DNA from: Anopheles merus
Taxonomy: Eukaryota > Arthropoda > Insecta > Diptera > Culicidae
Assembly (NCBI RefSeq): GCF_017562075.2
Contig: NC_054082.1
Span: 46,459,832-46,523,831, forward strand
Reading direction: 5' to 3'
DNA: 64,000 nucleotides
Below the pieces are notes generated by a model, which worked only from the letters and a program-made list of their open reading frames with translations, was not told the DNA's origin and ran no database searches. Each line of letters starts with the position of its first letter. Positions within the stretch are counted from its first letter, which is position 1. This document shows positions 1 through 10,534 of this stretch, in pieces. The position numbers were made by a program, and so were the translations under genes.

Positions 1-989
1 CGATGTCGGCATGGAATTGTGTTGGTTCCACTGTACTTCAAACGGATAAAATAATTATTTTTGATGATCTACATAAGATTCAATTGGCGCTTCTGTTGCG
101 TTAATTATGCTATCGATCGTTTTCAATCGATCGATGTGAACCGCCCTCAGGTTTGTAAAGGTTCCATTAAAAATACAAAAAAAAACCACACCCAATAAAA
201 AAGGACCACCCCGGACCATTCGCATTATTACACACGCCACAGTAAGAAAAGCAGTACCGTACAACGGGAACACTACTTCTTGTTCGAAATTAGCCCGCAA
301 GCGGCATGCAAAGTACATTTTCGCCACAAACTTTAACGTGTGCGTTGTTTGGTGAATTTCGCTCTCCTTTTACCGTTCCACCGACAGGTTCACGTGCTCT
401 AGTTTTGAGCGTCAATTTTCCCGCTCGCCCAGCATGCCGCGCTTGTTGTAGCAAAGCCAACAGACCCAACCGACAGCCTGTTATGTGCCGACTGATCGAC
501 ACACGTAAGAAACGTCACGTATAGGCAAAAGGAGATACACAAATTTGAAACGAAAACATCACACTTGTTCCGCATTCCACCTTGTGGAACCGATGTGCAA
601 ACTGTTTGGATTCATGCGTTCTACGTGTACATAATACTCACCGTGATGTGTGCCGCCAAGCAGCTGGTGATGCAATTGTGGTGCAGGAGATATGATGATC
701 ATTTTGCTGTTGCATCGCGTGATCGGTCATCTCGAGCAGCATATGAACTAGACCCACACGTAATTACTCCCTCGCCAACTGTTATCACACCGTTCGATGT
801 ACACTTTGGGAGGATTTTTAATAATTATTCACAGCAATTTCGGCATTTCGAGCGCAAATTAACCCGGTTCATCGATCGCGATCAATTCATTTTCCACGTT
901 TATTTCCTTTTCAACTAGCCACAACCTCCCGGCTGCAGAAGAACTTCAGTATGCATAACTCAACAATGGTAAAAAAAACACTGATGCAC
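1..989. other. Intergenic sequence downstream of Elp1
   Basis: I find no supportable gene here. Several short open frames occur on both strands, but none starts at a well-placed ATG with a recognisable domain. On the minus strand, tttatt at 899-904 reads as AATAAA about 90 bp after the Elp1 stop and is a plausible polyadenylation signal. A hydrophobic minus-strand frame near 55-316 is discussed among the rejected items. Confidence 0.5.
899..904 (-). terminator. Probable Elp1 polyadenylation signal (AATAAA)
   Basis: The plus strand reads tttatt, which is AATAAA on the Elp1 strand, 86 bp past the stop codon at 990-992. The spacing is normal for a short insect 3' UTR. Confidence 0.5.
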
Positions 990-3900
990 CTACTTTAAAA
1001 TATCCCACTGCCAGGCTATCGACTGCACCTCGGGTTTGTACCGTTGATGAGGCTCTGAAATAGAATGTAAAAATAGAATTGAAAGTTTTGAGAAAATCAA
1101 TCATATCTTCCGCCGTTGGCAAATTCACTTATCACACTCACTTATCAAGGAGTACCGCTGGGAGTCCTGAGCTTTCACAAGATCCGCCGGTGTCAAAATC
1201 GTCGCTGGAACATCACCGATCGCGGCCGCATCGCCGCCACTGCCGATGATCGGCGGCATTCCTGGCACGATCATTTCCGGCACCCAAATAGCATCCAGCG
1301 AGTAGCGAATCAGCTGAAACAGTGCACCATATTCTTGCTGCAGCTTGTGCGCCTCGTCATCGTAGCATAGTTCCATCGCCACCTGGCAAATGGAGCGTAC
1401 GTGTCGCTGTCGCTCGACTCCGCACACACGCACCACCAGCGAGTGTAGTGCATCGATCAGGGCGATATCCTCGAACGGGTTGCCTTCCTTTAGGTTTAGC
1501 AGCTTCCGTTCGTGCTTGCGACGATTTTTGCTGGAACGATGCGACTTTCTAATGGGTAGACGGAATAATTTAAAGCGTTAATAAACCACGGTTTAGTTGA
1601 ACGGAATGTTTCAACATCACTTCATACCCTGAACGACCAGATGTGCCCGTGTGACGCGATGAAGCGATGGTGGAGCTATCGGAGTAGAGATCACAATCAC
1701 CACAGTCTCCATCCCCATCGTCAAGATCGCCAGCTGCTGCGGCAACCGATTGTTTCCGGATTCGGTCCTCCCGCACCGTTGCTAGCCGGTCTTTTTGGCG
1801 CAGAAATTGTTCCTTTTCTGAGCAGAGTGTTTCGATCAGTGTAGTTAAATATTCTCCCACATTACTCCGAACCGTCTCGTGCAGTTCGGGTTCGGTGGCT
1901 AGCAAAAGTGCTCGCTCGTAACGATGATCCTTCACCAGACACTCAATCGCAAGCCGTGCATCCTTCAGATGATCGTGGGCGATCGTGGCTGCTGCATCAT
2001 ATTCTCCGGCTTCCAGCAAACCCGGCACAAGGGATCGCAGCACGGCTTCCACCGCCACCGAAGAGCCGGTAGATAATCGTACAACGCGTCGCCAATCCAG
2101 TGCATGGCGTGCGGAAGAGATGGCCTGCTGCAGATCTCCGGCCCGTTCGTACATCAAACTAGCGTCCGCATGTTTGCTACCCTTTCGCAGATAATCACCA
2201 TACACTGCGCAAACTCGACGGTAGTGGTCCTGATTCGCACTATCCTTGTAGCAGCGCAGAGCGACCCCATACAGCTGGTGGGTCGTGATCAGCTCCAGTG
2301 CCTCCCGAAACCAGTCCTCGTCCGTCTCGTACTGGGCAATGTGTTCAAGCGCACGATTGTAACGCTTCAGGTGGCAATCGATGCGATACTTTCGATAGTT
2401 TTCCTCCATCCGCTTCAGCTCGTTCAGGAAGGGAAGATACTCCTTCGGATCTTTCTGCGACTTGGTCGCTACAAACAGGACGAGCCCGAAATCGTACATG
2501 CCCAGCGCCACGTCGTACAGTACGTTCACCTCGACCAGATAAAGCAGATAGCGTAACGCTTCCTCTGCAGCCTCGGGCGATTGCTGTTGCTGTTTCAAGG
2601 TCCATATGAGTGCCAGTGCGTTTTCCAGTTGTCCCTGCTTTACGTGACAGGTGATTTTTGGAAGCGTTAGCACGGTCGGCTCCGAATCCATCGCTGCGAG
2701 CAAACGGTCACAGCAAAAACGCACCTTTTCCGCAATGGAGTAACCGTCCGGCAGCGAACCACCACCGGTGCCGCGGTCGAGATAGTTACTTTCGTACATT
2801 TTACACGCATCCTCGTTTGCCAGATCCGATATGAAAAGGTTCAACCAGTTCACGTTCGTTATCTGCCGCAGGAAGTGACTCGCCAGATGCTGCAGAAAGC
2901 GGGCCGGATCGTGATCGACGAGCAGGTTCAAATTGATACGCTCCTTGCGCATAATATCGAACGCTTCGTAGTACTCGAGAGCGTCCAGATGTTTTGCAAT
3001 CAGACAGAGCGATAGCACGCGTGGATTGATCGCTTCCAGATTGCCACGCGGTAGCTGAAAAATGGTCCGCGAAGCTCTAGCCACAACCGCCACCAGCTTC
3101 GAGCCACGTTCGACCCTTCGCTCGCCGATGATCGGATCACGGCCGGGTGCCACAACCGCTGCACCGAGTGCAATGAATTTAAGCTCCGAAATAGTGGTGC
3201 AAAGTAGGTAACTGTCGGTAAGCAGAGCAGAGGTTATGTCTGACGCGAGAAGACTTCCGTCACGGTACAGGTGACGACGGTTCTGCGCCAGTGCGTACAC
3301 TGACCGCTCGGGACGGTTGCGATCGACAAACAGTTGTTCGCAAAATACCGGTAAAACGCTGTGATTGCGTGAGCTTGTTTCCAATGCACCATCCTGCTGT
3401 CCGGTAAATCCTTTCACCTCCATTACGTGGCCAGATAGCAGCTCAACAACAATACTATCCACTCCGGACGATTCAATGCAACCGATATCCTCCCTATTTT
3501 CCATCTCCATGTGCCATACTTTCTTCAAGCCGGGGACGTCATTGTGCTTTGCAATGGAAAAAACACCGCAACGTAGTTGACTGTGATCCATCACGAAACT
3601 ATCCGCGTTCAACCAAAGGTAGTGAAGTCCGCAGTGGTGCTGTTGGGGAAAATCTTCGTTGAACATTTTTAGCTGTTCTGGTGAAATCTTCAGCAAAACA
3701 GTAACACCAGATAATATGGATCTACCCGCTGTCTTGGTAAATACAGCATCGTACAAAATGATTTCACCACGGGAATCCACGGTAAAGAAGGCGTTTGAGC
3801 TTATGTCCTGCCCTAATGCTTCGCTACGTCCGGCTGTACGAATGAACCCGGTCGCATTGATGGGATGCTCTTGCTCCAGCGTATAGCCACACATGGGCGG

Positions 3901-5136
3901 CGGTATAACGGCCTGCCGGAAACCGGTCAACAGCAGTCGCTTGCCATCGATCACCGCTACCATCGCTTGATCTTCTTCCGAAAGGCCCACGGAACGATCC
4001 ACTCGGAAATCGAACCGGATGCACTCATAAACGCATAGGTCAGATGAAAACAAATGGAGAGTTTTGCCGGCCGTGTGACGCTGATCCCACTGCAGTCCAG
4101 TTAGCGCGGTACCAGGCGGGTAGGTCAAGCTTTGCTTCAAGTACCAATGATAGTTTCCGATCACGTACAGCAACACGCCGGCAGTTCCTTTCTCCCCATC
4201 CACCCAATGCACGGCGAGCACGTCCGAGTCCGCACTCCAGTGAAGCGACTGTACGCTTTGACCGGCGCGAGGGTTCAACGTCAGCGGAATCTCCCGGTGT
4301 CGCAGCCCATTCTTCTCGAACAACGCTACAACATACTGATCTTTAAGTTCCTGCGGGATCGCTATCCAATTGCCCGACGGGCGCCAGGCAAGCGAACCCT
4401 CCAGCCCGTGGCACTTTTCCGACGTGTACTGCAAAGCGCCCTCCTTGTTGAACACTTTGAAAGCTCGCTGCCCAAACGGTGCCAGGTAGCCGACCGCAAA
4501 GTATTCTCCATCCGCACGCCAGCTGATGTTTACGGTCGCGTCCAGCTGTCGCTCCGTAACCGTTGTGTCCGGCTCGCTGGACGTGGTGCCCTTCTTTGCG
4601 GCAGCCTTTCCCTCCGATCCGTGAAATTGAGTTTCCTTCTTGCCCCAGCCCACACTCATGAACTGTCGATCGCCGAACGTGTCGTCCTTCAGCTGTACCT
4701 CGTTGATCGGCTCGAACTCGCTCCCGATCATGGTGACAACGTTCAGCTCGCCGTCCACAAACACGACTAGCTCCTGGTCCGGGCTCCACTGCATCGCCCT
4801 GATGCCGTGCTTGCAGTGCGTGACTTCTTCCACCACTCCCGTCTCCAGCTTGCAGGACCACACGTTTCCACTTGATGACGCACAGCAAAGCTCGTCGGAC
4901 AGGGCCAGATGTTCCAGCGCTATGATGTTCTCGTATCCGTCGGATTGCGACAGCAGCGGTTCGCAGAACGGATGCTCCCGGTCAACGAACAGCGGGCAGC
5001 AGTACACACCACTGTCCTGCACGAAGTAAAACTTGTGGTCCGTGTTTTGATCGATCGCAAAACCGAACCGAACTGAACGGAGCGCATTTTCCGATAGGTC
5101 GAAGCGAGAGTGTGACACACGGTACAGGTTCCTCAT
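990..5136 (-). CDS. Elongator complex protein 1 (Elp1/IKAP), 1326 aa, three exons
   Basis: Elp1 is the scaffold of the Elongator complex, which starts modification of wobble uridines in tRNA (cm5U-type side chains) in the cytoplasm. Minus-strand exons are 5136-1628, 1548-1142 and 1054-990. The 79- and 87-bp introns have donors GTATGA and GTGAGT and acceptors ending in AG. Joined phases give one open frame of 1326 residues, close to the roughly 1330 of animal homologues. The N-terminal half is the beta-propeller region, with family signature GWGKKETQFHGSEGK at residues 163-177. The C-terminal half is helical solenoid. The lysine/arginine-rich KSHRSSKNRRKHERK after residue 1170 spans the start of exon 2 and matches the known tRNA-binding basic segment. 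The last exon supplies only 21 residues, ending in WQWDILK. The start is the first ATG, beginning MRNLYRVS like the family. It is head-to-head with Vps45, 652 bp away. Confidence 0.96.
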
Positions 5137-5788
5137 TGTGCGGCTGCAGTAGTTATATTAGCATCGAAATTTTTAAGGATTCTGCAAGAAACGCACAATT
5201 GAATAATGTTTGCACAGTGAACACGTTTTTTTTTGTTACCTTGTTTACAAATGATTTCCACTGCGCCGTGCGGCAGTTTGACACAATCCCTTCAGAAACG
5301 TTTTTCCACTGTCTAGCTGTCTTGTAAACAGTGGAATACAGTGACGGCAATAAATATAAGCAACTATTGTGTGCATAATTCATTTATTAATGACAACAAC
5401 AAAAACATTTCGCTTGATTAATTTCTAAAGTCTAGTAAGATTCCTTTCAATTTTCGAATTTCTTCGGTATTCCTCTGACATCGATGCATTATTATTTTAA
5501 AAATCTTTTTCTTCTAAACCCCTTCAGGAACGTAGCACTATTCAGTGGGATTGATTGGGCAGTGTCAAAACAGATCTGTTCAACACAAGCAAAATTAGGC
5601 CTGATAATGGAAGCATAGGACTAAAGTCACAAAAAAGTCAATATTAGCGCTGGCAAAGTAAAAATACCAGCTGGAAGTGAAAAATACGCCACTCTTGGCA
5701 CGCAATTGCGTACGTGGATTAGCCAAAGACTGCAGTTAAGCACATTTTCTTCCCTGCAAACCGCCAAAGAGTGAAACGGGGTGCAACG
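5137..5788. promoter_or_regulatory. Divergent promoter region between Elp1 and Vps45
   Basis: This 652-bp AT-rich interval separates two divergent start codons and must contain both 5' UTRs and promoters. I see no long reading frame. Two TGTCAAA motifs are present: on the minus strand at 5277-5283 (plus reads TTTGACA) and on the plus strand at 5563-5569. The same motif recurs before the other genes of this window. No convincing TATA box was identified. Confidence 0.6.
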
Positions 5789-7645
5789 ATGAACGTAATT
5801 CGTGCGATACAGACGTACATCGATAAAATGATTACCGATGCCGGACCGGGCATGAAGATACTCATGATGGACCGGGAGACGGTAAGCAGCTGGAAAGTGT
5901 TTTTCTAAATTCTATTCAATTGTCGTCACACGGTTCACTACGCCCGCAGATAAGCATCGTATCGATGGCATTCGCCCAATCGGAGATGCTGCAAAAGGAA
6001 GTGTTTCTGTTCGAGCGGCTCGACTCGGTACGGTCCAATGAGAAGCTAAAGTATCTCAAGTGTATCGTCTTCATACGACCCACCAAAGATAACATCTTCA
6101 TGCTGCAGCAAGAGCTGCAGAGTCCAAAGTTCGGCTCTTACTACATCTGTAAGTATGCGTCGTGCCTCCCCATGCAGAACGAAACTGATAAGCTTTGTCC
6201 GGGTGGCCCCAGATTTCAGCAACATTATACCACGGACAGACATAAAAATCCTGGCGGAGAGTGACGAGGGTGAATCGGTGCAGGACTTTAAGGAAATCTA
6301 CGCCGACTACCTGCCGGTCAATCCGAACCTGTTCTCGCTGCACATTCCGACCTGTCTGCAGGCACTCAGCTGGAACCCGGAGGCGCTCGAGCGCTCGACC
6401 CAGGGCCTGGTCAGTGTGTTGCTATCGTTCAAGTTCCGGCCCGCCATCCGCTATCGGGCCGGTTCGACGGCTGCCCAAACGCTAGCCAAAAAGGTGCACG
6501 AAACGATCAACAAGGAAACGGCGCTGTTTAGCTTCCGGCCACCGGAGGACGGTGCGGCACCGCCGCTGCTGCTCATATTGGACCGACGCGATGACCCCAT
6601 CACGCCACTGCTCAACCAGTGGACGTATCAGGCGATGGTGCACGAGCTGCTCTCAATCAACAAGCAGCGCGTCGACCTGTCTCGCGTGACCGGCGTGCCG
6701 AAGGACCTGAAGGAAGTGGTTCTATCGACGGAACAGGACGAATTTTACGCGAATAACCTATACGCTAACTTTGGCGAGATTGCGACCACGATCAAGGTGC
6801 TGATGGACGAGTTTCAGAAGAAGGCGAACGATCAGCGCAAGATCGAGAGCATCGCCGATATGAAGAACTTTGTCGAGACGTACCCACAGTTCCGCAAAAT
6901 GTCCGGCACCGTCACGAAGCATCTCGTGCTGATTAGCGAACTGTCGGTGCAGGTGGGTCAGCAGCAGCTGTTTGAGGTGTCGGAGCTGGAGCAAGAAATC
7001 GCCTGCCGGGCTGACCACTCCACGCAACTGCAGCGCGTGAAACGGCTCGTTTCGGAGGGAAAGATAAGTGCGGCCAACGCGCTGCGGCTCGTGCTGCTGT
7101 ACGCGATGCGATACGAGCGGCACGCAAACTGTGACACCTCCGGGTTGCTCAAGCTGCTGCAGGATCGAGGCGGCCGGTCGCATATTGTACCGCGTATGCT
7201 CGAGTACATCAGTACCGTGGCCCGACAGGAGCTGTTCAATACGGTTAAAATAACGGATGCCGTCAAGCTGACGCGCAATCTAATCAAGGAGCTGAAGGGC
7301 GTGGAAAATGTGTACGCCCAGCACGAGTGTGTGCTGAAGGGTACGCTGGAAGAGGTGATCAAGGGAAGACCGCTCGATGCGCAGTACCCGATCATGGGCA
7401 ATGAGGTACCGTTCCGGAGGCCACCGGCCGAGGTGATTGTTTTTATCGTCGGTGGAGCGACGTACGAGGAAGCGCTGGCCGTTCATCGGTACAATCAGGA
7501 GGGCTACCGGATCGTGCTCGGCGGCACCACGATCCACAACTCAGAGTCCTTCATCGAGGAGGTACTTGCTGCTACGACGGGGGTGCCATTTAAACATTCA
7601 CGCTCGTTGCAACAGTTCCACCATGCACCTGCCGGGACGGCTTAA
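5789..7645 (+). CDS. Vps45, Sec1/Munc18-family vesicle fusion protein, 574 aa
   Basis: Vps45 binds syntaxin-type t-SNAREs (Tlg2/Syntaxin-16 in other organisms) and promotes SNARE assembly for transport between trans-Golgi and endosomes. Exons are 5789-5881, 5950-6148 and 6213-7645, separated by 68- and 64-bp GT-AG introns. The joined frame is 574 codons, close to the 570 residues of the human protein. The N-terminus MNVIRAIQTYIDKM, the stretch DRRDDPITPLLNQWTYQAMV, SIADMKNFVETYPQF and the late GGATYEEAL motif near residue 510 are family signatures that separate Vps45 from Sly1, Vps33 and Munc18. The ATG is the first in the transcript with an acceptable context (aacgATGa). The gene is divergent from Elp1 and convergent with Mtx1. 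Confidence 0.97.
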
Positions 7646-7920
7646 AGCGGTAGGGGTGGAGCGGCAGAAGTAACGGGTTCAGTCTATCCTTTTTAACAGA
7701 ACGCCGTGAGATTAAGAAGTTCGTATCTAAACCATCATCGTTAACTCCATTCCTTACACTTTTACACGCTGTTGTTGGTGAACTTCCCGACTGTCCCGAC
7801 GGTGTTGTGCGTGAGTGTGTGTGCGCGCGCGTGTCAGACTATATGTATCGCGCTAGCTTATTTATTTGGGTCAAGGAGCGCCATTAGATAAAGATTATAC
7901 TATTATAATATAAAACATCA

Positions 7921-7926
7921 AATAAA
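7921..7926 (+). terminator. Probable Vps45 polyadenylation signal
   Basis: AATAAA lies about 275 bp after the Vps45 stop and precedes the convergent Mtx1 stop at 8203. The 3' UTR between 7646 and about 7945 has a short GT-rich run near 7810-7835 and no reading frame of note. On the opposite strand AATAAA can be read at 7866-7861, so the two convergent 3' UTRs may overlap. Confidence 0.6.
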
Positions 7927-8202
7927 GTACACGGCAGTTAAGTGTAATAACGCATGGTGTAACACGCTTTATGATAAGCTTCATCACTCGACGGCGCACT
8001 CGATGGCCAATTTGGTATTGGTGGTCTTGTTCACAAACTTCAGCTAGGATGCATTACGTGATCTAAGCGACCGACTACCTGGTTAACGCATGAAAGCATT
8101 CGGCTAAGTTTCCGAGTTTCTGAGCGTACAACGGAATCTCCGCCCCGCGAATATAAGGGCTTCCGGAGCACAACAGCGGCAGTGTGTCTATATTAACTTT
8201 AC

Positions 8203-10145
8203 TTAATTATCATCATCGTCATAGTCTCCAGGGTCGTCATAGTGTAGGAAATCACCGTGACTTCTATCACTAGGCAGCTGCAAACAAAAAAGAAACAAGT
8301 TACGGTATTATGTATTTCTCACTGTTCACAAGGACACGGTTTAAACTAGTGTTGGGTTTTATAAATCTTTCGGTGAGATTCATTCATATTAATCTTCAGT
8401 GATGGCTGATTCGAATCTCGAATCGACTCTTCAGAAATTCATGAATCTTCAAAGATGCATGGATCTCTAAAGATTCGTGAATATCCTTCAAATATTCATG
8501 AATCTATTACATTCATAAATCCTTTAAAATCCATATATCCTCAGGGAGTCATGAAACTATAAAAATATTCAATTTGCGCGATCCCGCCTAATACCATGCG
8601 CCTCATGGGTTCAAGTCTCCCCGTAGCAAAAAAAAAACTATCCGAATGCTTGGTACTTGCCAAGAAGTCTCGAAATCCTTAATAGGCTGGCATGATCACG
8701 TAGGTTGTTACGCCAAGAAGAAGAATAATGAAAAGCTCAAGCTCTATGAATCCTTGGAGATTTGTGAATCTCTTGAAATTTATAAATCCCTAGAGATTCG
8801 TGAATATTTCAAGATTCTAGAAGATCTTTCGAGATTCATGAATCTTTGAAAATTAATGAATTTTTGTAATCGAGATTCAGAATCATTGAATCATTTCAAA
8901 GATTCCTCCAGATTCATGAATCTGGATCAGATTTACCCAACACTAGTTTGAACGTTGCACTCACCGTTAAAATACCATTTAGAACTGCATATCCTAGCAT
9001 TGCCACGGTGGCCACTAATCCTGACAGAATGTAACGCTTTCGCCTTTCCTTCGGACCATCGTCCGGGTCTTGCTGCTGACCGGTGTGAAAGGTTGTATCA
9101 TTCCCACTCTTCTCCGAGCGCTCGCCACCGCTGGCCGAGGATGATGAGGAAGTGTCGTTCGGGCTTCCCGTGCTGGAACCCTTCTGCTGACCGTTGCCAG
9201 CATGTCCGGATGCGGTAAAACTATTAAAGCCTTCCTTCGCAAAGTACGTCGCCGTCGTTCGATCGACGAACTGCATTAGCTTCGGACATTGGCGGATGTG
9301 GTTCTGCAGTACATTGTTTGGAAGGGTAAGCTTCAGCAAAACCGATAGATACCCGTACAGTAAAGCATCCACTTCCGTCGGCCGGTCACCGGTAAACCAA
9401 CGGCTCTCCTCCAGCCTGGCAGCTACCCAGTTTAGGCAGGTTTTGGCGTTGTGTTGGAACTGCGGAAGAAACATCGGCTTGTGTTAATTATCGCATATAA
9501 TTGTTACGCTTGCGCGGTGTAACCCATTCACCTCAGCTACGTCGTGAAATTCGATCGAATCCTCTAACGAAAACCCAACCAACGATTGCGTGATATCGTT
9601 CGTGCGCAGCACGTACTTTCGCGGGCAGTAGAAATTGAACGGAATTGGAATGCGCTTCGCATACACCGTGCGCGTGGTGTCGACGTTCTTCGGATCGCCC
9701 CACAGCATGTACATGAAGTAGGGGTGCAAATTCTCCTGCACATACTGCATGTACCCGTTGATCTGTGTAGCGTGCTGGCTACTTTCGTCTGCCACGTTTT
9801 CCGCCCTGGCCGTCGCGGTCGGAGGCCCTATCCCGGCCGCTACCAGATGCTCAACGATCCGTCCATATCCGGCGATCTTCTTGCCATCCGCTATCATGTA
9901 CGGCAGCATGCCGTTGGGCGAGCTGAAGGGATTCCCATTAAAGTTGACCGTTACTTTCGCGCCGGCAAATTTCAGATATGCCTGCACACATGGGAAGGGG
10001 CAAAGCCGGTTAGAATGCAAAAGCGAATGCAAGCGGCCGGTCATGTTTCGTAAGCAATTTGCCGCACAATGCTTACCAGCAGTCGACTACATTCGTAGTC
10101 AATGGATGGAAGTCCCCACTCGCCACGGTACACAAATATTTCCAT
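8203..10145 (-). CDS. Metaxin-1-like mitochondrial outer-membrane protein, 362 aa, four exons
   Basis: Metaxins are GST-fold proteins of the mitochondrial outer membrane that work with the SAM complex in protein import and assembly. Minus-strand exons are 10145-10077, 9981-9532, 9459-8965 and 8277-8203, all phase 0 with GT-AG introns. Exon 1 encodes MEIFVYRGEWGLPSID, the typical start before AYLKFAGAKV in exon 2 (Tom37/GST-N-like domain). Exon 3 carries the GST-C-like part, including WFTGDRPTEVDALLYGYLSV. It continues into a Ser-rich linker and ends in a C-terminal hydrophobic segment (about residues 315-336), consistent with a tail anchor. Exon 4 encodes an Asp-rich tail ending DYDDDDN. An in-frame alternative acceptor would add six residues at exon 3; I chose the one after a pyrimidine tract. 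The last intron holds a hAT-type insertion. Head-to-head with MBD2/3. Confidence 0.93.
8347..8945. mobile_element. hAT-type MITE, 599 bp, in last Mtx1 intron
   Basis: The element starts TAGTGTTGGGT and ends ACCCAACACTA, a perfect 11-bp terminal inverted repeat. It is flanked by gtttaaac (8339-8346) and gtttgaac (8946-8953), an 8-bp target duplication with one mismatch, which is the hAT signature length. The interior is a degenerate array of palindromic units around GATTCATGAATCTTT in both orientations. It also holds a tRNA B-box-like gggttcaagtc followed by an A-run near 8608-8638. No transposase frame is present, so the element is non-autonomous. It adds about 600 bp to an otherwise short intron. 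Confidence 0.85.
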
Positions 10146-10534
10146 TTCTCACTAGCTTTAGAGCGCTCACCACCAGCTGCTGTGTATTTTACCCGCTTAC
10201 CAGTCCTTATTTTCCCGTGCGGTTTACCGTCCTGCAGAAATGTGTGTTTACGCGTTGTGCAACTCACACCTTTCGAGCGAGCCATTCCCGAAGGGGTTTC
10301 TGTTTCGGCTGTCATCTAGGCGCTGTCAAATTTGCTGTCAAACAATGCTAGGAAAAAAGGAAAATAAAAAACTGGAAGAAGAATCCATTTTGCAGAACAA
10401 ACAAACAACAACGCTTGCTACACACCCGTACGGTCTTTTTCCGAACAATTTAGGCTGTTAGATACTAGAAAACATCTGAACGATAGCATCCTCCCTTTCT
10501 GCAATACCATCAACATCACGTGCGTACCACCGCC
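10146..10534. promoter_or_regulatory. Divergent promoter between Mtx1 and MBD2/3
   Basis: A 389-bp interval separates the two divergent ATGs. Two direct copies of TGTCAAA sit 12 bp apart at 10324-10330 and 10336-10342. Both probable 5' UTRs fall inside this interval, and no other gene is supportable. Confidence 0.6.

Noticed and set aside
55..327. Minus-strand 90-codon frame with a hydrophobic middle, possibly a small membrane protein
   Set aside because: The first true ATG is several codons in. The hydrophobicity comes partly from T-runs opposite A-runs, and no small-protein family matched.
565..918. Plus-strand 117-codon open frame
   Set aside because: It starts at TTG, has no domain and lies over the probable Elp1 3' end.
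1125..1141. Elp1 stop codon by read-through at 1125-1127
   Set aside because: A strong donor at 1141 and a phase-matched last exon at 1054-990 give a better C-terminus.
8608..8640. Possible tRNA or SINE tail (gggttcaagtc and an A-run)
   Set aside because: There is only a B-box-like string, with no cloverleaf, A box or target duplication of its own.
8370..8935. Regularly spaced palindromic repeats resembling a CRISPR-like array
   Set aside because: The units vary in spacing and sequence, lie inside a MITE in a eukaryotic intron, and have no distinct spacers or cas genes.
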